Source: Streptomyces sp. NBRC 109706 (GTDB taxonomy: Bacteria; Actinomycetota; Actinomycetes; Streptomycetales; Streptomycetaceae). From it: a stretch of 64,000 nt of DNA. Below the pieces are notes generated by a model, which was not told the DNA's origin, did not search any database, and saw only the letters and a list, made by a program, of their open reading frames with translations. The translations under genes were made by a program, and so were the position numbers. This document shows positions 33,245 to 42,511 of this stretch, piece by piece. Location of the stretch: positions 248,001 through 312,000 of the forward strand of contig NZ_BBOM01000005.1 in assembly GCF_000974485.1 (NCBI RefSeq). The letters run 5' to 3'. Every line of letters begins with the position of its first letter. Within the stretch, counting starts at the first letter, position 1.

Positions 33245-34397
33245 GGTGGCGGGCGATCAGCATGCGTTGGACTTCGCTGGTGCCCTCGCCGATCTCCAGG
33301 ATCTTGGCGTCGCGCCACATCCGGGCCACCGGGTACTCGTTCATGAAGCCGTAGCCGCCGTGGATCTGGGTGGCCTCGCGGGCGTTGGTCACCGCGACGT
33401 CCGAGGCGTGCAGCTTGGCCATCGCGGCCTCCGTCTTGAACGACTCGCCGGCCAGCAGCCGGGACGCCGCGTCCCGCCAGGCGATCCGCGCCGTGTACGC
33501 CCGGGTCGCCATGTCGGCCAGCTTGAACTCGATCACCTGGTTGTCGCCGATCGGCCGGCCGAAGGCCGTGCGGGTGGCCGCATAGGACAGGGACTCGTCC
33601 AGGCAGCCCTGGGCCAGACCGGTGGCCATGGCCGCGATCGCGATCCGGCCCTCGTCAAGGATGCGCAGGAACTGGGCATAGCCCCGTCCCTCCTCGCCCA
33701 GCAGATGCGATGCCGGAACCCGCACGTCGACAAAGGACAACTCCCTGGTGTCCGAGGCGTTCCAGCCCACCTTGGAGTAGCCGGGCGCAACGGTGAGGCC
33801 GGGGGTGCCGGCGGGCACGACGATGGTGGAGATCAACGGGGACCCGTCGGGCTTGCGGCCCGTCACGGCCGTCACCGTGATCAGCCCGGTGATGTCGGTG
33901 CCGGAGTTGGTGATGAAGCTCTTGGTGCCGTTGATCACCCAGTCTCCGCCGTCTCCGCCGTCCCGCACCGCCGTGGTGCGGGTGCCGCCGGCGTCCGAGC
34001 CGCAGTCCGGTTCGGTGAGGCCGAACGCGCCCAGCGCCTCCCCCGAGCAGAGCGCCGGCAGCCAGCGGCGGCGCTGCTCCTCGGTGCCGAACCGGAAGAT
34101 CGGCATGGCGCCGAGCGAGACCCCGGCCTCCAGCGTGATGGCCACCGACGAGTCCACCCGGGCCAACTCCTCGATGGCCAGGCACAGCGCCAGATAGTCG
34201 CCCCCCATCCCGCCGTACTCCTCAGGGAACGGCAGCCCGAAGAGGCCCATGCGCCCCATCTCGCGGACGATGTCGTAGGGGAACTCGTGGCGCTCGTAGA
34301 ACTCGCCGATCTTGGGAGCCACCACATCATGGGCGAACGCCTCGACGGTGCGGCGAAGTTCCTCGTGCTCGGGGGTGAGGCGGTGGTCGAGGGACAT
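33231..34397 (-). CDS. acdH: Acyl-CoA dehydrogenase of leucine/isovalerate catabolism
   Basis: A 388-residue FAD-dependent acyl-CoA dehydrogenase. FAD-binding motifs are visible: [19 protein letters not shown] (about 125-143) and [14 protein letters not shown]. The C-terminal signatures are [20 protein letters not shown] and [16 protein letters not shown], with the catalytic-base Glu in the region [15 protein letters not shown] precedes ATG 34397. As the last gene of the operon with HMG-CoA lyase and methylcrotonyl-CoA carboxylase genes, it should oxidise isovaleryl-CoA (and perhaps other branched acyl-CoAs), as AcdH does in S. coelicolor. Confidence 0.93.
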   Translation of the reverse strand: MSLDHRLTPEHEELRRTVEAFAHDVVAPKIGEFYERHEFPYDIVREMGRMGLFGLPFPEEYGGMGGDYLALCLAIEELARVDSSVAITLEAGVSLGAMPIFRFGTEEQRRRWLPALCSGEALGAFGLTEPDCGSDAGGTRTTAVRDGGDGGDWVINGTKSFITNSGTDITGLITVTAVTGRKPDGSPLISTIVVPAGTPGLTVAPGYSKVGWNASDTRELSFVDVRVPASHLLGEEGRGYAQFLRILDEGRIAIAAMATGLAQGCLDESLSYAATRTAFGRPIGDNQVIEFKLADMATRAYTARIAWRDAASRLLAGESFKTEAAMAKLHASDVAVTNAREATQIHGGYGFMNEYPVARMWRDAKILEIGEGTSEVQRMLIARHLKAA

Positions 34398-34429
34398 GAG
34401 CGACTCCTTGCTACGAGCGGTCGGGTCGG

Positions 34430-35344
34430 TCAGGACTCCTTGTGGGAGAGCGCGGTGACCGTACGCGATGGGCTCGGCCGGCCGAGCCGGTCGGCGAGCC
34501 AACGGCTGGTGGCGACCAGCCGGTCGAGGTCGACGCCGGTCTCGATGCCCAGCCCGCGCAGCATCCACAGCAGATCCTCGGTGGCGAGGTTGCCGGTGGC
34601 GCTGCGGGCGAACGGGCAGCCGCCGAGACCGCCGGCGGAGGCGTCCACGGTGGTGACGCCGTGTTGAAGAGCGGCCAGGGTGTTGGCCAATGCCTGGCCA
34701 TAGGTGTCGTGGAAATGGACGGCGAGGCCGTCCGTCGGGAGCCCGGCGGCGTTCAGCGCGGTCAGCACCTCTGCGACCCGGCCCGGCGTCGCGACGCCGA
34801 TGGTGTCGCCCAGGCTCAGCTCGCCACAGCCCAGCTCCCGCAGCCGCACCGCCACCTCGACCACCTGGGAGACCGGGACCTCGCCCTCCCAGGGATCGCC
34901 GAAGCACATCGAAAGATAGCCGCGCACGGCCAGCCCCTCCGCGTTGGCGCGGGCCACCACGGGCGCGAACATGGCCAGCGACTCGGCGACCGTGCGGTTG
35001 AGGTTGGCCCGCGCGAAGGACTCGGTGACGGACGCGAAGACCGCGACCCGCCGGGCGCCGAGATCCAGCGCGCGCGCCAGCCCGCGCTCGTTGGGCACCA
35101 GCACGGGAAGCCGCGCCGGCAGCTCCCGCACCTGCGGGAACAGCTCCTCGGCGTCCGCCAGTTGGGGGACCCACTTCGGGTGGACGAAGCTGGTCGCCTC
35201 GACCGTGTCGAGGCCGGCGTCGACCAGCCGACGGATGAACTCCGCCTTGACCTCGACCGGGATCACCGTGGACTCGTTCTGCAGGCCGTCCCGTGGACCC
35301 ACCTCGTGAATCCGGACCCGGGCGGGCAGGGTTGGTGCTGTCAT
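34430..35344 (-). CDS. mvaB: Hydroxymethylglutaryl-CoA lyase
   Basis: A 304-residue TIM-barrel lyase splitting HMG-CoA into acetyl-CoA and acetoacetate, the last step of leucine breakdown. Signature VGPRDGLQNE (about 15-24) supplies the catalytic Arg and metal Asp. HFHDTYGQALAN (about 207-218) supplies metal His residues. The active-site Cys lies in GLGGCPFARSATGN (about 237-250). The ATG overlaps the stop of the upstream carboxylase alpha gene (ATGA). The frame extending to 35788 is a shadow. Confidence 0.96.
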   Translation of the reverse strand: MTAPTLPARVRIHEVGPRDGLQNESTVIPVEVKAEFIRRLVDAGLDTVEATSFVHPKWVPQLADAEELFPQVRELPARLPVLVPNERGLARALDLGARRVAVFASVTESFARANLNRTVAESLAMFAPVVARANAEGLAVRGYLSMCFGDPWEGEVPVSQVVEVAVRLRELGCGELSLGDTIGVATPGRVAEVLTALNAAGLPTDGLAVHFHDTYGQALANTLAALQHGVTTVDASAGGLGGCPFARSATGNLATEDLLWMLRGLGIETGVDLDRLVATSRWLADRLGRPSPSRTVTALSHKES

Positions 35345-37356
35345 GACGTCTCCTCGGCCGTGTGCGGAGTGACCCGGGCCAGTGGTTGGTCCATCGCCAC
35401 GGTGTCCCCGACGGACACCTCGCAGGCCGTGACCGTACCGTCGTGCGGCGCGAGGACCGGATGTTCCATCTTCATCGCCTCCACCACCAGCAGGCTCTGC
35501 CCGGCCACCACCTCGTCGCCCACGGCGGCCTTGACCACCGTGACCGTGCCCGGCATGGGCGCGGTCAGGGCCTCGGCGCCCGGCGGCCCCGCCGTGGCAC
35601 GGGAGAGCACCGGATCGTGCTCCACCACCTGCCAGGCCGAACCGGCCAGGCCCAGCCAGCGACCGGCGTGCGTGAAGGCCACCACGCGCCCCCCGTAGTC
35701 CAGGCGCGCGCTCCCCTCCCGCGCCGGAAGCAGCCGCGCCGGTACCCAGGGGCCTTCCCCGATCCTGGCCGCGCCGTCGCGCAGCCACACCGTCACCGGC
35801 TCGCCGCCCACCGCCCGCAGCCGGTGCGGGACCTCGGCGGGCTGACCCCCGAGCCGCCAGCCGGACGGCACGGCGAACGGATCCGTCCAGCCGTCGGCGC
35901 GCGGCGCCGGGGCCAACTCCCGCTGCCGCAGCAACGCGGCGGCCACATACACCTCGTCCGGCACCCCGCCGCCGGCCAGCTCGGCGGCGCAGGCGTCGAC
36001 CAGGCCCGTGTCCAACTCCCCGGAGACCACCCTGGGATGGCCCAACAGCGCGCGCAGAAAACCGGTGTTGGTGTCCACGCCGAGCACCGTGGTCCCGGCC
36101 AGCGCGGCCCGCAGCCGACGCAGCGCGGTGGGCCGGTCGGGACCGTGCGCGACGACCTTGGCCAGCAGCGGATCGTAGTGCGCGCCGATCTCGGTGCCCT
36201 CGGCGATCCCGGAATCCACCCGGATCCCCTCGCCGGCCGGCTCACGCAGCAGCAGCACCGGACCCGACGAGGGCAGGAAATCCACCCGGCGGGCCCCGTC
36301 CACCCCCGTGACCCGGGCGCTCTCGGCGCAGATCCTGGCCTCCACCGCATGGCCGGCGAACGTGATCTCGTCCTGTCGGAACGGCAGTTCCTCGCCGGCG
36401 GCGATCCGCAGCTGCCACTCCACCAGATCGAGCCCGGTGATCAGCTCGGTGACCGGATGCTCCACCTGCAGCCGGGTGTTCATCTCCATGAAGTAGTGCT
36501 CGGCGCCCACCCCGTGGCCGGCGACGATGAACTCCACGGTGCCGGCGCCCCGGTAGCCGCAGGCCGCGGCGGCCCGCGCGGCGGCCCGGCCCATCGCCGC
36601 CCGCGTCTCCTCGTCCAGCAGCGGGCTCGGCGCCTCCTCGACGATCTTCTGGTGCCGGCGCTGCAACGAGCACTCGCGCTCCCCCAGATGGAGAACACGC
36701 CCGGTGTCGTCCGCGAGGATCTGGATCTCGATATGGCGCGGCCGGTCGATCCAGCGCTCCACCAGCAACGTGTCGTCGCCGAACGCGGCCAGCGCGGCCC
36801 GCCGCGCGGCGGCGATCTCCTCGGGCAGCAGCGCGGCGTCCCGCACCAGCCGCATCCCCTTGCCGCCGCCGCCGGCCGACGGCTTGAGCAGCACCGGCAT
36901 CCCCAACTCGGCCGCGGCCGACGCCAGATCGGCGCCATGCCCGCCCGGGACCACGGGCACGCCGGCGGCGCCGACGGCGTCCTTGGCGCGGATCTTGTCG
37001 CCCATCACCTCGATCGCCTCGGCCGGCGGGCCGACGAAGACCAGGCCGGCGTCGGTGACCGCGCGGGCGAAGGCGGCGTTCTCGGCGAGGAAGCCGTAGC
37101 CGGGGTGCACGGCCTGAGCCCCGCCGCGCTCGGCCGCCGCGAGCAGCCGCGCCACGTCGAGATAGCTCTCGGCCGCCGGCGCCGGACCGAGACGCACCGC
37201 GCTGTCCGCCTCGGCCACATGGCGCGCGTCGGCGTCGGCGTCGCTGTAGACGGCGACGGAGGTCAGGCCGAGCCGGCGCAGCGTGCGGATGATCCGCACG
37301 GCGATCTCGCCCCGGTTGGCCACCAGCACCGTGTCGAACCCCGTCGGTCGGGTCAT
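35341..37356 (-). CDS. Methylcrotonyl-CoA carboxylase biotin-containing alpha subunit
   Basis: A 671-residue subunit. The biotin carboxylase domain spans about 1-450: VANRGEIAVRIIRT start, ATP-grasp GGGGKGMRLV near 165, HEYFMEMNTRLQVEHPVTE-type motif near 285-300. The C-terminal biotin carrier domain contains VEAMKMEHPVLAP, where Lys in EAMKMEH is biotinylated (about 625). In this operon, next to the carboxyltransferase beta subunit and HMG-CoA lyase, it should act on 3-methylcrotonyl-CoA, although propionyl/acetyl-CoA activity cannot be excluded from sequence. It starts 10 bases after the beta-subunit stop. Confidence 0.94.
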   Translation of the reverse strand: MTRPTGFDTVLVANRGEIAVRIIRTLRRLGLTSVAVYSDADADARHVAEADSAVRLGPAPAAESYLDVARLLAAAERGGAQAVHPGYGFLAENAAFARAVTDAGLVFVGPPAEAIEVMGDKIRAKDAVGAAGVPVVPGGHGADLASAAAELGMPVLLKPSAGGGGKGMRLVRDAALLPEEIAAARRAALAAFGDDTLLVERWIDRPRHIEIQILADDTGRVLHLGERECSLQRRHQKIVEEAPSPLLDEETRAAMGRAAARAAAACGYRGAGTVEFIVAGHGVGAEHYFMEMNTRLQVEHPVTELITGLDLVEWQLRIAAGEELPFRQDEITFAGHAVEARICAESARVTGVDGARRVDFLPSSGPVLLLREPAGEGIRVDSGIAEGTEIGAHYDPLLAKVVAHGPDRPTALRRLRAALAGTTVLGVDTNTGFLRALLGHPRVVSGELDTGLVDACAAELAGGGVPDEVYVAAALLRQRELAPAPRADGWTDPFAVPSGWRLGGQPAEVPHRLRAVGGEPVTVWLRDGAARIGEGPWVPARLLPAREGSARLDYGGRVVAFTHAGRWLGLAGSAWQVVEHDPVLSRATAGPPGAEALTAPMPGTVTVVKAAVGDEVVAGQSLLVVEAMKMEHPVLAPHDGTVTACEVSVGDTVAMDQPLARVTPHTAEETS

Positions 37357-37366
37357 GGCTCGCCCC

Positions 37367-38983
37367 CTACATCCTGAAGACGCCGTAACCGGCGTCGGCC
37401 AGTGGCGCGTTGGCGCAGGCGGTGAGCGCCAGCCCGAGCACCGTCCTGGTCTCGGTCGGATCGATCACGCCGTCGTCCCAGAGCCGGGCGGTGGCGTAGT
37501 AGGCGTCGCCCTGGGCCTCGTACCGCTCCCTGATCGGCGCCTTGAACGCCTCCTCGTCGTCCGTCGACCACTCCTGGTCGGCCGCGGCCAACTGGTCCCG
37601 TTTGACGGTGGCCAGCACCGCGGCCGCCTGCTCGCCGCCCATCACGGAGATCTTGGCGCCGGGCCACATCCACAGGAACCGGGGGGAGTAGGCCCGGCCG
37701 CACATTGAGTAGTTGCCCGCGCCGTAGGAGCCGCCGATGACCACCGTCAGCTTGGGCACCCGGGCGCAGGCCACGGCCGTGACCATCTTGGCGCCGTGCT
37801 TGGCGATGCCGCCCGCCTCGTAGGCCCGGCCCACCATGAACCCCGAGATGTTCTGCAGGAACAGCAGCGGGATGCCGCGCTGGTCGCAGAGCTGGATGAA
37901 ATGCGCGCCCTTCTGCGCGGACTCGGAGAAGAGAATGCCGTTGTTGGCCACGATCCCGACCGGATGACCGTGCAGCCGGGCGAAACCGGTCACCAACGTG
38001 CCGCCGAACTCGGCCTTGAACTCCTGGAACCGCGAGCCGTCCACCAGCCGCGCGATCACCTCGCGTACGTCATAGGGGGTGCGCGGATCGGCCGGCACCA
38101 CCCCGTAGAGGCCGGCCGGATCCAGCGCCGGCTCCTCGACGGGCGCCACCTGCCAGGGCAACGGGCCGCGCGCGGGCAGGGTGGCGACGATGGTGCGCAC
38201 GATGCGGAGCGCGTGCGCGTCGTCCTCGGCCAGATGGTCGGTCACCCCGGAGGCCCGCGCGTGCACCTCGCCGCCGCCCAGCTCCTCGGCGGTGACCACC
38301 TCCCCGGTGGCCGCCTTCACCAGCGGTGGCCCGCCCAGAAAGATCGTGCCCTGACCGCGCACGATGACCGCCTCGTCGCTCATCGCGGGAACGTAGGCGC
38401 CACCCGCCGTACAGGAACCGAGCACGGCGGCGATCTGTGGGATGCCCTCGGCGGACATCCGGGCCTGGTGGTAGAAGATGCGCCCGAAGTGGTCGCGGTC
38501 GGGGAAGACCTCGTCCTGCATCGGCAGGAAGGCACCGCCCGAGTCCACCAGATAGAGGCAGGGGAGGCGGTTCTCCAGCGCGACCTCCTGGGCGCGCAGA
38601 TGCTTCTTGACCGTCATCGGGTAGTAGGTGCCGCCCTTGACCGTCGCGTCGTTGGCGACGATCATCACCTCCCGCCCGCTGACCCGGCCCACCCCGGCGA
38701 TCACCCCGGCGGCCGGGGCCTGGCCGTCGTAGAGCCCTTCGGCGGCCAGTGGGGCCAGCTCAAGGAAGGGCGAGCCGGGATCGAGCAGGGCGTCCACCCG
38801 GTCCCGTGGAAGGAGTTTGCCGCGCGCCAGATGACGGGCGCGGGCGCGCTCCCCGCCGCCGAGGCGGGCCGTGGCCAGTCTCTCGCGCAGTCGGGCGGCG
38901 CGTTCTCGATGGACCGCCTCGTTGGCGGTGAACGCCTCGGAGGTCGGATCGGCCGTGCTGCTCAGCGTCGGTGCCTGCCGCAT
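37367..38983 (-). CDS. Methylcrotonyl-CoA carboxylase carboxyltransferase (beta) subunit
   Basis: A 538-residue carboxyltransferase with both crotonase-like halves (about 45-270 and 300-530). Typical MCC-beta features are seen: a glycine-rich [20 protein letters not shown] (about 192-211), a late [20 protein letters not shown] (about 413-432), and an N terminus with the [13 protein letters not shown] region. It is first in the operon mccB-mccA-mvaB-acdH transcribed leftwards. The start ATG 38983 lies 9 bases from a palindrome shared with the divergent TetR gene, implying repression relieved by a leucine-derived acyl-CoA. Confidence 0.95.
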   Translation of the reverse strand: MRQAPTLSSTADPTSEAFTANEAVHRERAARLRERLATARLGGGERARARHLARGKLLPRDRVDALLDPGSPFLELAPLAAEGLYDGQAPAAGVIAGVGRVSGREVMIVANDATVKGGTYYPMTVKKHLRAQEVALENRLPCLYLVDSGGAFLPMQDEVFPDRDHFGRIFYHQARMSAEGIPQIAAVLGSCTAGGAYVPAMSDEAVIVRGQGTIFLGGPPLVKAATGEVVTAEELGGGEVHARASGVTDHLAEDDAHALRIVRTIVATLPARGPLPWQVAPVEEPALDPAGLYGVVPADPRTPYDVREVIARLVDGSRFQEFKAEFGGTLVTGFARLHGHPVGIVANNGILFSESAQKGAHFIQLCDQRGIPLLFLQNISGFMVGRAYEAGGIAKHGAKMVTAVACARVPKLTVVIGGSYGAGNYSMCGRAYSPRFLWMWPGAKISVMGGEQAAAVLATVKRDQLAAADQEWSTDDEEAFKAPIRERYEAQGDAYYATARLWDDGVIDPTETRTVLGLALTACANAPLADAGYGVFRM

Positions 38984-38991
38984 AGCCGTCA

Positions 38992-39023
38992 GGTTAACGC
39001 CCGCTAACCACCGTGTCTACAAT
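38992..39023 (+). promoter_or_regulatory. Operator and promoter of divergent TetR gene
   Basis: The near-perfect inverted repeat GGTTAACG-CC-CGCTAACC (38992-39009, one mismatch) lies between mccB and the TetR gene. TTAACG (38994-38999), 18 bases, then TACAAT (39018-39023) make a promoter overlapped by the operator. Transcription would begin at about 39030, the ATG itself, so the tetR mRNA is probably leaderless. Confidence 0.65.
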
Positions 39024-39029
39024 ACCTTT

Positions 39030-39662
39030 ATGGGCATGCACGCTACGTCCAGTTCGTCAGCCTCTCCGGGCGCTTCGGGATCGCCGGCCCCCTCGCGCCG
39101 TGAGCAGATCCTCCGGGAGGCCTCGCGGCTGTTCGCCGCGCACGGCTTCCATGGCGTGGGGGTGGACGAGATAGGCGCCGCCGTGGGCATCAGCGGCCCC
39201 GCGCTCTACCGCCACTTCGCCGGCAAGGACGCGATGCTCACCGAACTGCTGGTGGGCATCAGCACCCGGCTCAGGGACGGCGGCCGACGCCGCGTCGCGG
39301 ACGCCCGCGCCGCCGGGGAGCCGCCGTCGGCAGCCCTGGAGTCGCTGATCGCCGGCCATATCGCCTTCGCCCTGGACGACCGCGCGCTGATCACCCTGCA
39401 CGACCGCGAGCTGGACCGGCTGCGTGAGGCGGACCGCAAGCAGGTGCGGCAGCTGCAACGGCAGTATGTGGAGCTGTGGGTCGAGGTGCTGTGCGAGGTC
39501 CGTCCCGAGCTGCCCCAGGAACGGGCCCTCGCCGCCGTGCACGCGGTCTTCGGCCTGCTCAACTCCACCCGCCACCTCTCCCGCCCCAGCGCACTGCCCA
39601 GCAGATCCGAAACCGCCGAACTCCTCCACCGCCTCGCCCTAGCCGCCTTCACCGCCGCATAA
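39030..39662 (+). CDS. TetR-family regulator of the leucine-degradation operon
   Basis: A 210-residue TetR protein. A serine/alanine-rich 22-residue lead precedes the DNA-binding domain (SRREQILREASRLFAAHGFH, then VDEIGAAVGISGPALYRHFAGK; about 23-70). The C-terminal helical domain is acyl-CoA-sensor-like in size. It is divergent from the mccB operon with a shared palindrome. AdpA-region streptomycetes have a TetR gene in this position. The ATG 39030 has no Shine-Dalgarno but matches the predicted transcription start. The stop codon TAA overlaps the first unit of a tandem repeat array. Confidence 0.92.
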   Translation: MGMHATSSSSASPGASGSPAPSRREQILREASRLFAAHGFHGVGVDEIGAAVGISGPALYRHFAGKDAMLTELLVGISTRLRDGGRRRVADARAAGEPPSAALESLIAGHIAFALDDRALITLHDRELDRLREADRKQVRQLQRQYVELWVEVLCEVRPELPQERALAAVHAVFGLLNSTRHLSRPSALPSRSETAELLHRLALAAFTAA

Positions 39663-40163
39663 CCGGCCCACCGCCGGCACCACACCGAGCTGCCGTTCGT
39701 GCGCAACCGGGCCGCCGTCAGCGCGTAGCCGGACCACCGTCGGTACGTGGCCGGGCCACCGCCGCCGGCGCGTAGCCAGACCACCGCCGGCACCACACCG
39801 AACTGCCGCCGGCACGTACCCGGACCACCGTTGGCGCGCAGCCGGCCCCCCGTCGGCACACAACCGGACCACCACCCGTGCGTAGCCGGACCCCACCCGC
39901 GCCACACCGAACTCCCGTTCGTGCGCAACCGGACCACCGTCAGCGCGCAACCGAACCCCGCCCGCGCCAGACAGAGCTCCCGCCGGCGCGTAGCCAGACC
40001 ACCGCCGGCACCACACCGAACTGCCGCCGGCACGTACCCGGACCACCGTTGGCGCGCAGCCGGCCCCCCGTCGGCACACAACCGGACCACCACTCGCGCG
40101 TAGCCGGACCCCACCCGCGCCACACCGAACTCCCGTCGGCACGCGACCGGGTCGCCGTCGGCC
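39663..40163. repeat. 22-bp tandem minisatellite (about 23 degenerate units)
   Basis: About 23 head-to-tail units of 20-25 bases (mostly 22) fill this interval, beginning at the TetR stop codon. The consensus is roughly yAGCCGGaCCaCCGtCGGCrCG. Units alternate among recognisable subtypes (tagccggaccaccgtcggtacg; cacaccgaactgccgccggcac; tacccggaccaccgttggcgcg). The repeat is open in all minus-strand frames only because of its composition. There is no ribosome site or start, so I do not call a gene. Divergence between units shows age, while the internal block copy is nearly identical and so recent. Confidence 0.9.
39763..40136. repeat. Recent higher-order duplication within the minisatellite
   Basis: Bases 39763-39918 and 39981-40136 are two 156-bp direct copies, 218 bases (about ten units) apart, differing at only two positions that I can find. 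The neighbouring single units differ at many positions. So a multi-unit segment was copied recently, by unequal crossover or replication slippage. Confidence 0.9.
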
Positions 40164-40420
40164 CGCGGGCCCAACCTCGCTGGCCGACGCCGGACATACC
40201 CCTGGCTCCGGACGGAAGCCGTCCCCGACCGAACACTCGTCGGTTCAGGCCCGGGGCCCCGGCCGGAAGGCCAGTGTGCCCGGCCGGGCACGCCCGCCTG
40301 GCCCGTGCCGCGTCCGCCCCAAGCCGGCCTTCGGCGGCCCCAGGCCGGAAGGCCGCCGAAGCCCGGGCAGCGCCCCGGCGGGCCGTTCGCCGAAGCAGCC
40401 GACGCCCGCCCCGCCCCAAG

Positions 40421-40544
40421 CCAGAGGCCGTCGCCGAACCCCGGCCGGGCAGGCCACCGCCACGGCCGAACCCGAACGCCCGTCCGCACCCAAGCCGCAG
40501 CCGGGCCAGAGGCCGTCGCCAAACCCGGGCCGGGCAGGCCACCG
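40421..40544. repeat. 39-bp direct repeat, GC-rich spacer DNA
   Basis: A 39-base segment starting ccagaggccgtcgcc occurs at 40421-40459 and 40506-40544 (85-base period, few mismatches). The interval 40164-40551 between the minisatellite and the Sel1 gene is otherwise GC-rich, full of short inverted repeats (for example around 40320-40370), and has no supported gene. Confidence 0.75.
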
Positions 40545-40551
40545 TCGGCTG

Positions 40552-42213
40552 TCAGGCCGTCAGCTCCTGGACCAGCGCGTCGCGGAGGCGGGCCGCGCGG
40601 GTGGCGACCTCTTCCGGGCCCAGCTCTATCGCCCGCGTGCACCAGGCGCCGCCCTCCGCCAGGTCCCCGCGCCGCGAGGCCAGCAGCGCCAGCCGCAGCG
40701 CGGCGCGGCCGTGTCCGGCCTCCGCCGCCCGCCGCCACCAGAGCGCGGCCTCCGGCTCGCTCCCCTCACGGGCCAGCAGCAGCCCCAGGTTGAACGCTCC
40801 GTTGGGGCTGCCGGCCTCGGCCGCCTCGCGGTACCAGCGCGCGGCCGTGGTGACGTCGTCGCGGCTCGCCGCGCACATGCCGAGCCGCACCTGCGCCCGG
40901 CGGTGCCCCTGTTCGGCGGCGGCGGCGTACCAGCGCTCGTACTCGGGCGGCTCGTCGCCCGGCCCGGCCGCCTCGGCGTCCCGCTCCAGCAGCACCGCCA
41001 TCCGGAACGCGCCCTCGACGCTGCCCCCCTCGGCGGCCTGCCGCAGCCACTTCTCCGCCAGCCGCTGCTCGTCCTCCGTGGTGCCGGACCGCAGCAGACC
41101 GACGGCCAGCTGCAGCGCGGCCTCGGCGTGCCCCGCCTCGGCGGCGCGCCGGTACCACCGCTCGGCGGCCTCCGGCTGCTCCCGACCGGCGTGCAGGATG
41201 CCCAGGTTGAACGCGGCGTCCACGCTGCCGGCCTCGGCGGCCTTGGAGAACCACGGCTCCGCGCCATCGGCGTCGCCCCGCTGCAGCAGCAGCACGGCCA
41301 ACGCGTTGGCCGCCTCCCGATGCCCCGCGTAAGCGGCGCGCCGATACCACTGCTCGGCCTGCGCGGTGCGGCCCTGACCGGTGCTCAGCAGCGCGAGGTT
41401 GAAGGCGCCGTTGATATCGCCCGCCTCGACCGCCGCGCGGTACCAGCGCTGTGCCTCCTGCCGCTCGCCGCGCTCCGCGTAGAGCGCGCCCAGCGCGTTG
41501 GCCGCGGGGCCGTCGCCGTTCTGGGCCGCGCTCCGCCACCACTGCTCGGCGCCGGTCTCGTCGCCCGAATCGCGGAGCAGGAAACCCAGCGCGCTGGCCG
41601 CCCGCACCTCGCCGGCCTCGGCCGCCTCCAGATACCAGCGGCCGGCCTCCGCCGTCTCACCGCGCCGCTCCAGCAGCGCCCCGAGGCGCAGCGCGGCCCT
41701 GCGGTGGCCGCGCGCCGCCGACTGCCGGAACCAGGGCTCGGCCGCCGTCTCGTCCTGACGGGCCAGCAGGCAGGCGTGCCGGTAGGCGCCCTCGCGGTGC
41801 CCGCGCTCGGCCGCCTTCAGGAACCAGGCCGCGGCGTCCTCGTGCCCCCGGTGGTCGAGCAGATCGGCCAGCGCGTAGGCGCCGGACGCGTGCCCGGACT
41901 CGGCCGCGTGGCGCAGCCAGAACTCGGCCGCCGCCTCGTCCCCGCGCTCCCGGCAGTACCGGCCGAGCGCGTGCGCCGCCGGCGCCGAGCCGGCGACCGC
42001 GGCGATCCGCCACCATTCGGCGGCCTCGCCGGAACGCCCCGACTGGAGCAGCAGCACCCCCAGATTGTTGGCGGCCGACCGCTCGCCGTCCGCCGCCGCC
42101 TCGCGCAGCGGCCCCTCGGCACCGTCCAGGTCACCGAGACGCAGCAGCCGCGCGCCCTCCCGAGCGGCGGCTCGACTGCTCCCGAACCTGGCCTTGTCCC
42201 CCATAAGGTCCAT
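40552..42213 (-). CDS. Sel1-repeat (TPR-like) protein
   Basis: A 553-residue soluble protein almost wholly made of Sel1-like repeats. About 13 units of roughly 36 residues have the pattern G..xAA.WxxxAAEAGH..A...LG.LL...G. Examples are RHAAESGHASGAYALADLLD and EAAEAGEVRAASALGFLLRD. There is no signal peptide or enzymatic domain. Such superhelices serve as protein-interaction scaffolds, and the partner is unknown. The ATG at 42213 is used; MGDK at 42204 is an alternative and neither has a clear Shine-Dalgarno. The codon usage matches its neighbours. Confidence 0.9.
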   Translation of the reverse strand: MDLMGDKARFGSSRAAAREGARLLRLGDLDGAEGPLREAAADGERSAANNLGVLLLQSGRSGEAAEWWRIAAVAGSAPAAHALGRYCRERGDEAAAEFWLRHAAESGHASGAYALADLLDHRGHEDAAAWFLKAAERGHREGAYRHACLLARQDETAAEPWFRQSAARGHRRAALRLGALLERRGETAEAGRWYLEAAEAGEVRAASALGFLLRDSGDETGAEQWWRSAAQNGDGPAANALGALYAERGERQEAQRWYRAAVEAGDINGAFNLALLSTGQGRTAQAEQWYRRAAYAGHREAANALAVLLLQRGDADGAEPWFSKAAEAGSVDAAFNLGILHAGREQPEAAERWYRRAAEAGHAEAALQLAVGLLRSGTTEDEQRLAEKWLRQAAEGGSVEGAFRMAVLLERDAEAAGPGDEPPEYERWYAAAAEQGHRRAQVRLGMCAASRDDVTTAARWYREAAEAGSPNGAFNLGLLLAREGSEPEAALWWRRAAEAGHGRAALRLALLASRRGDLAEGGAWCTRAIELGPEEVATRAARLRDALVQELTA

Positions 42214-42477
42214 AGTCGCACCACCTGAAACCTGCGTACACCTGGTATACCGCAGCCAGTGAAGTCACTTCAGCGGTTTATCGACTTCCCGATATGGATA
42301 CACCCAAACGCCGTTGGACATGCCGAGTTATCGAGAATCGTGTCGCAGTATGGCCCCTCCCACTGACAGTGCCGGCCAGCGCCGTTCCGGGCCAACCGCC
42401 GAACACACGCCCAGGGTTGACGCCGCGTCCACTCCGAAAGCCGTCCCGCGCCGACGCCCCTCCGGTCGGGAACGGCC
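42214..42477. other. Upstream region of the Sel1 gene
   Basis: These bases hold no supported gene. Composition is more AT-rich near 42240-42350 (TATACC; TTATCGACTTCCCGATATGG; TTATCGAGAATCG), as expected for the minus-strand Sel1 promoter. A short stem TGAAG-TCA-CTTCA lies at about 42257. No -10/-35 pair is clear enough to name. Confidence 0.5.
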
Positions 42478-42511
42478 GAGGGCCCGATGCCGGTGACGGC
42501 ATCGGGCCCTC
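42478..42511 (-). terminator. Terminator after UPF0182 gene
   Basis: A perfect 15-bp stem, gagggcccgatgccg with its complement, encloses the 4-base loop gtga. It begins 44 bases after the UPF0182 stop on the minus strand. It is followed by mixed sequence, not a T-run. This is the cleanest hairpin in the window. Confidence 0.8.

Noticed and set aside
39663..40163. CRISPR array
   Set aside because: Units are contiguous and degenerate without unique spacers, and no cas genes are present.
39663..40550. Long minus-strand open frames through the minisatellite (repeated GYARVVVRLCADGG-like peptide)
   Set aside because: Several frames are open because of composition, with no ribosome site, no conserved domain, and drifting frame between units of 20-25 bases.
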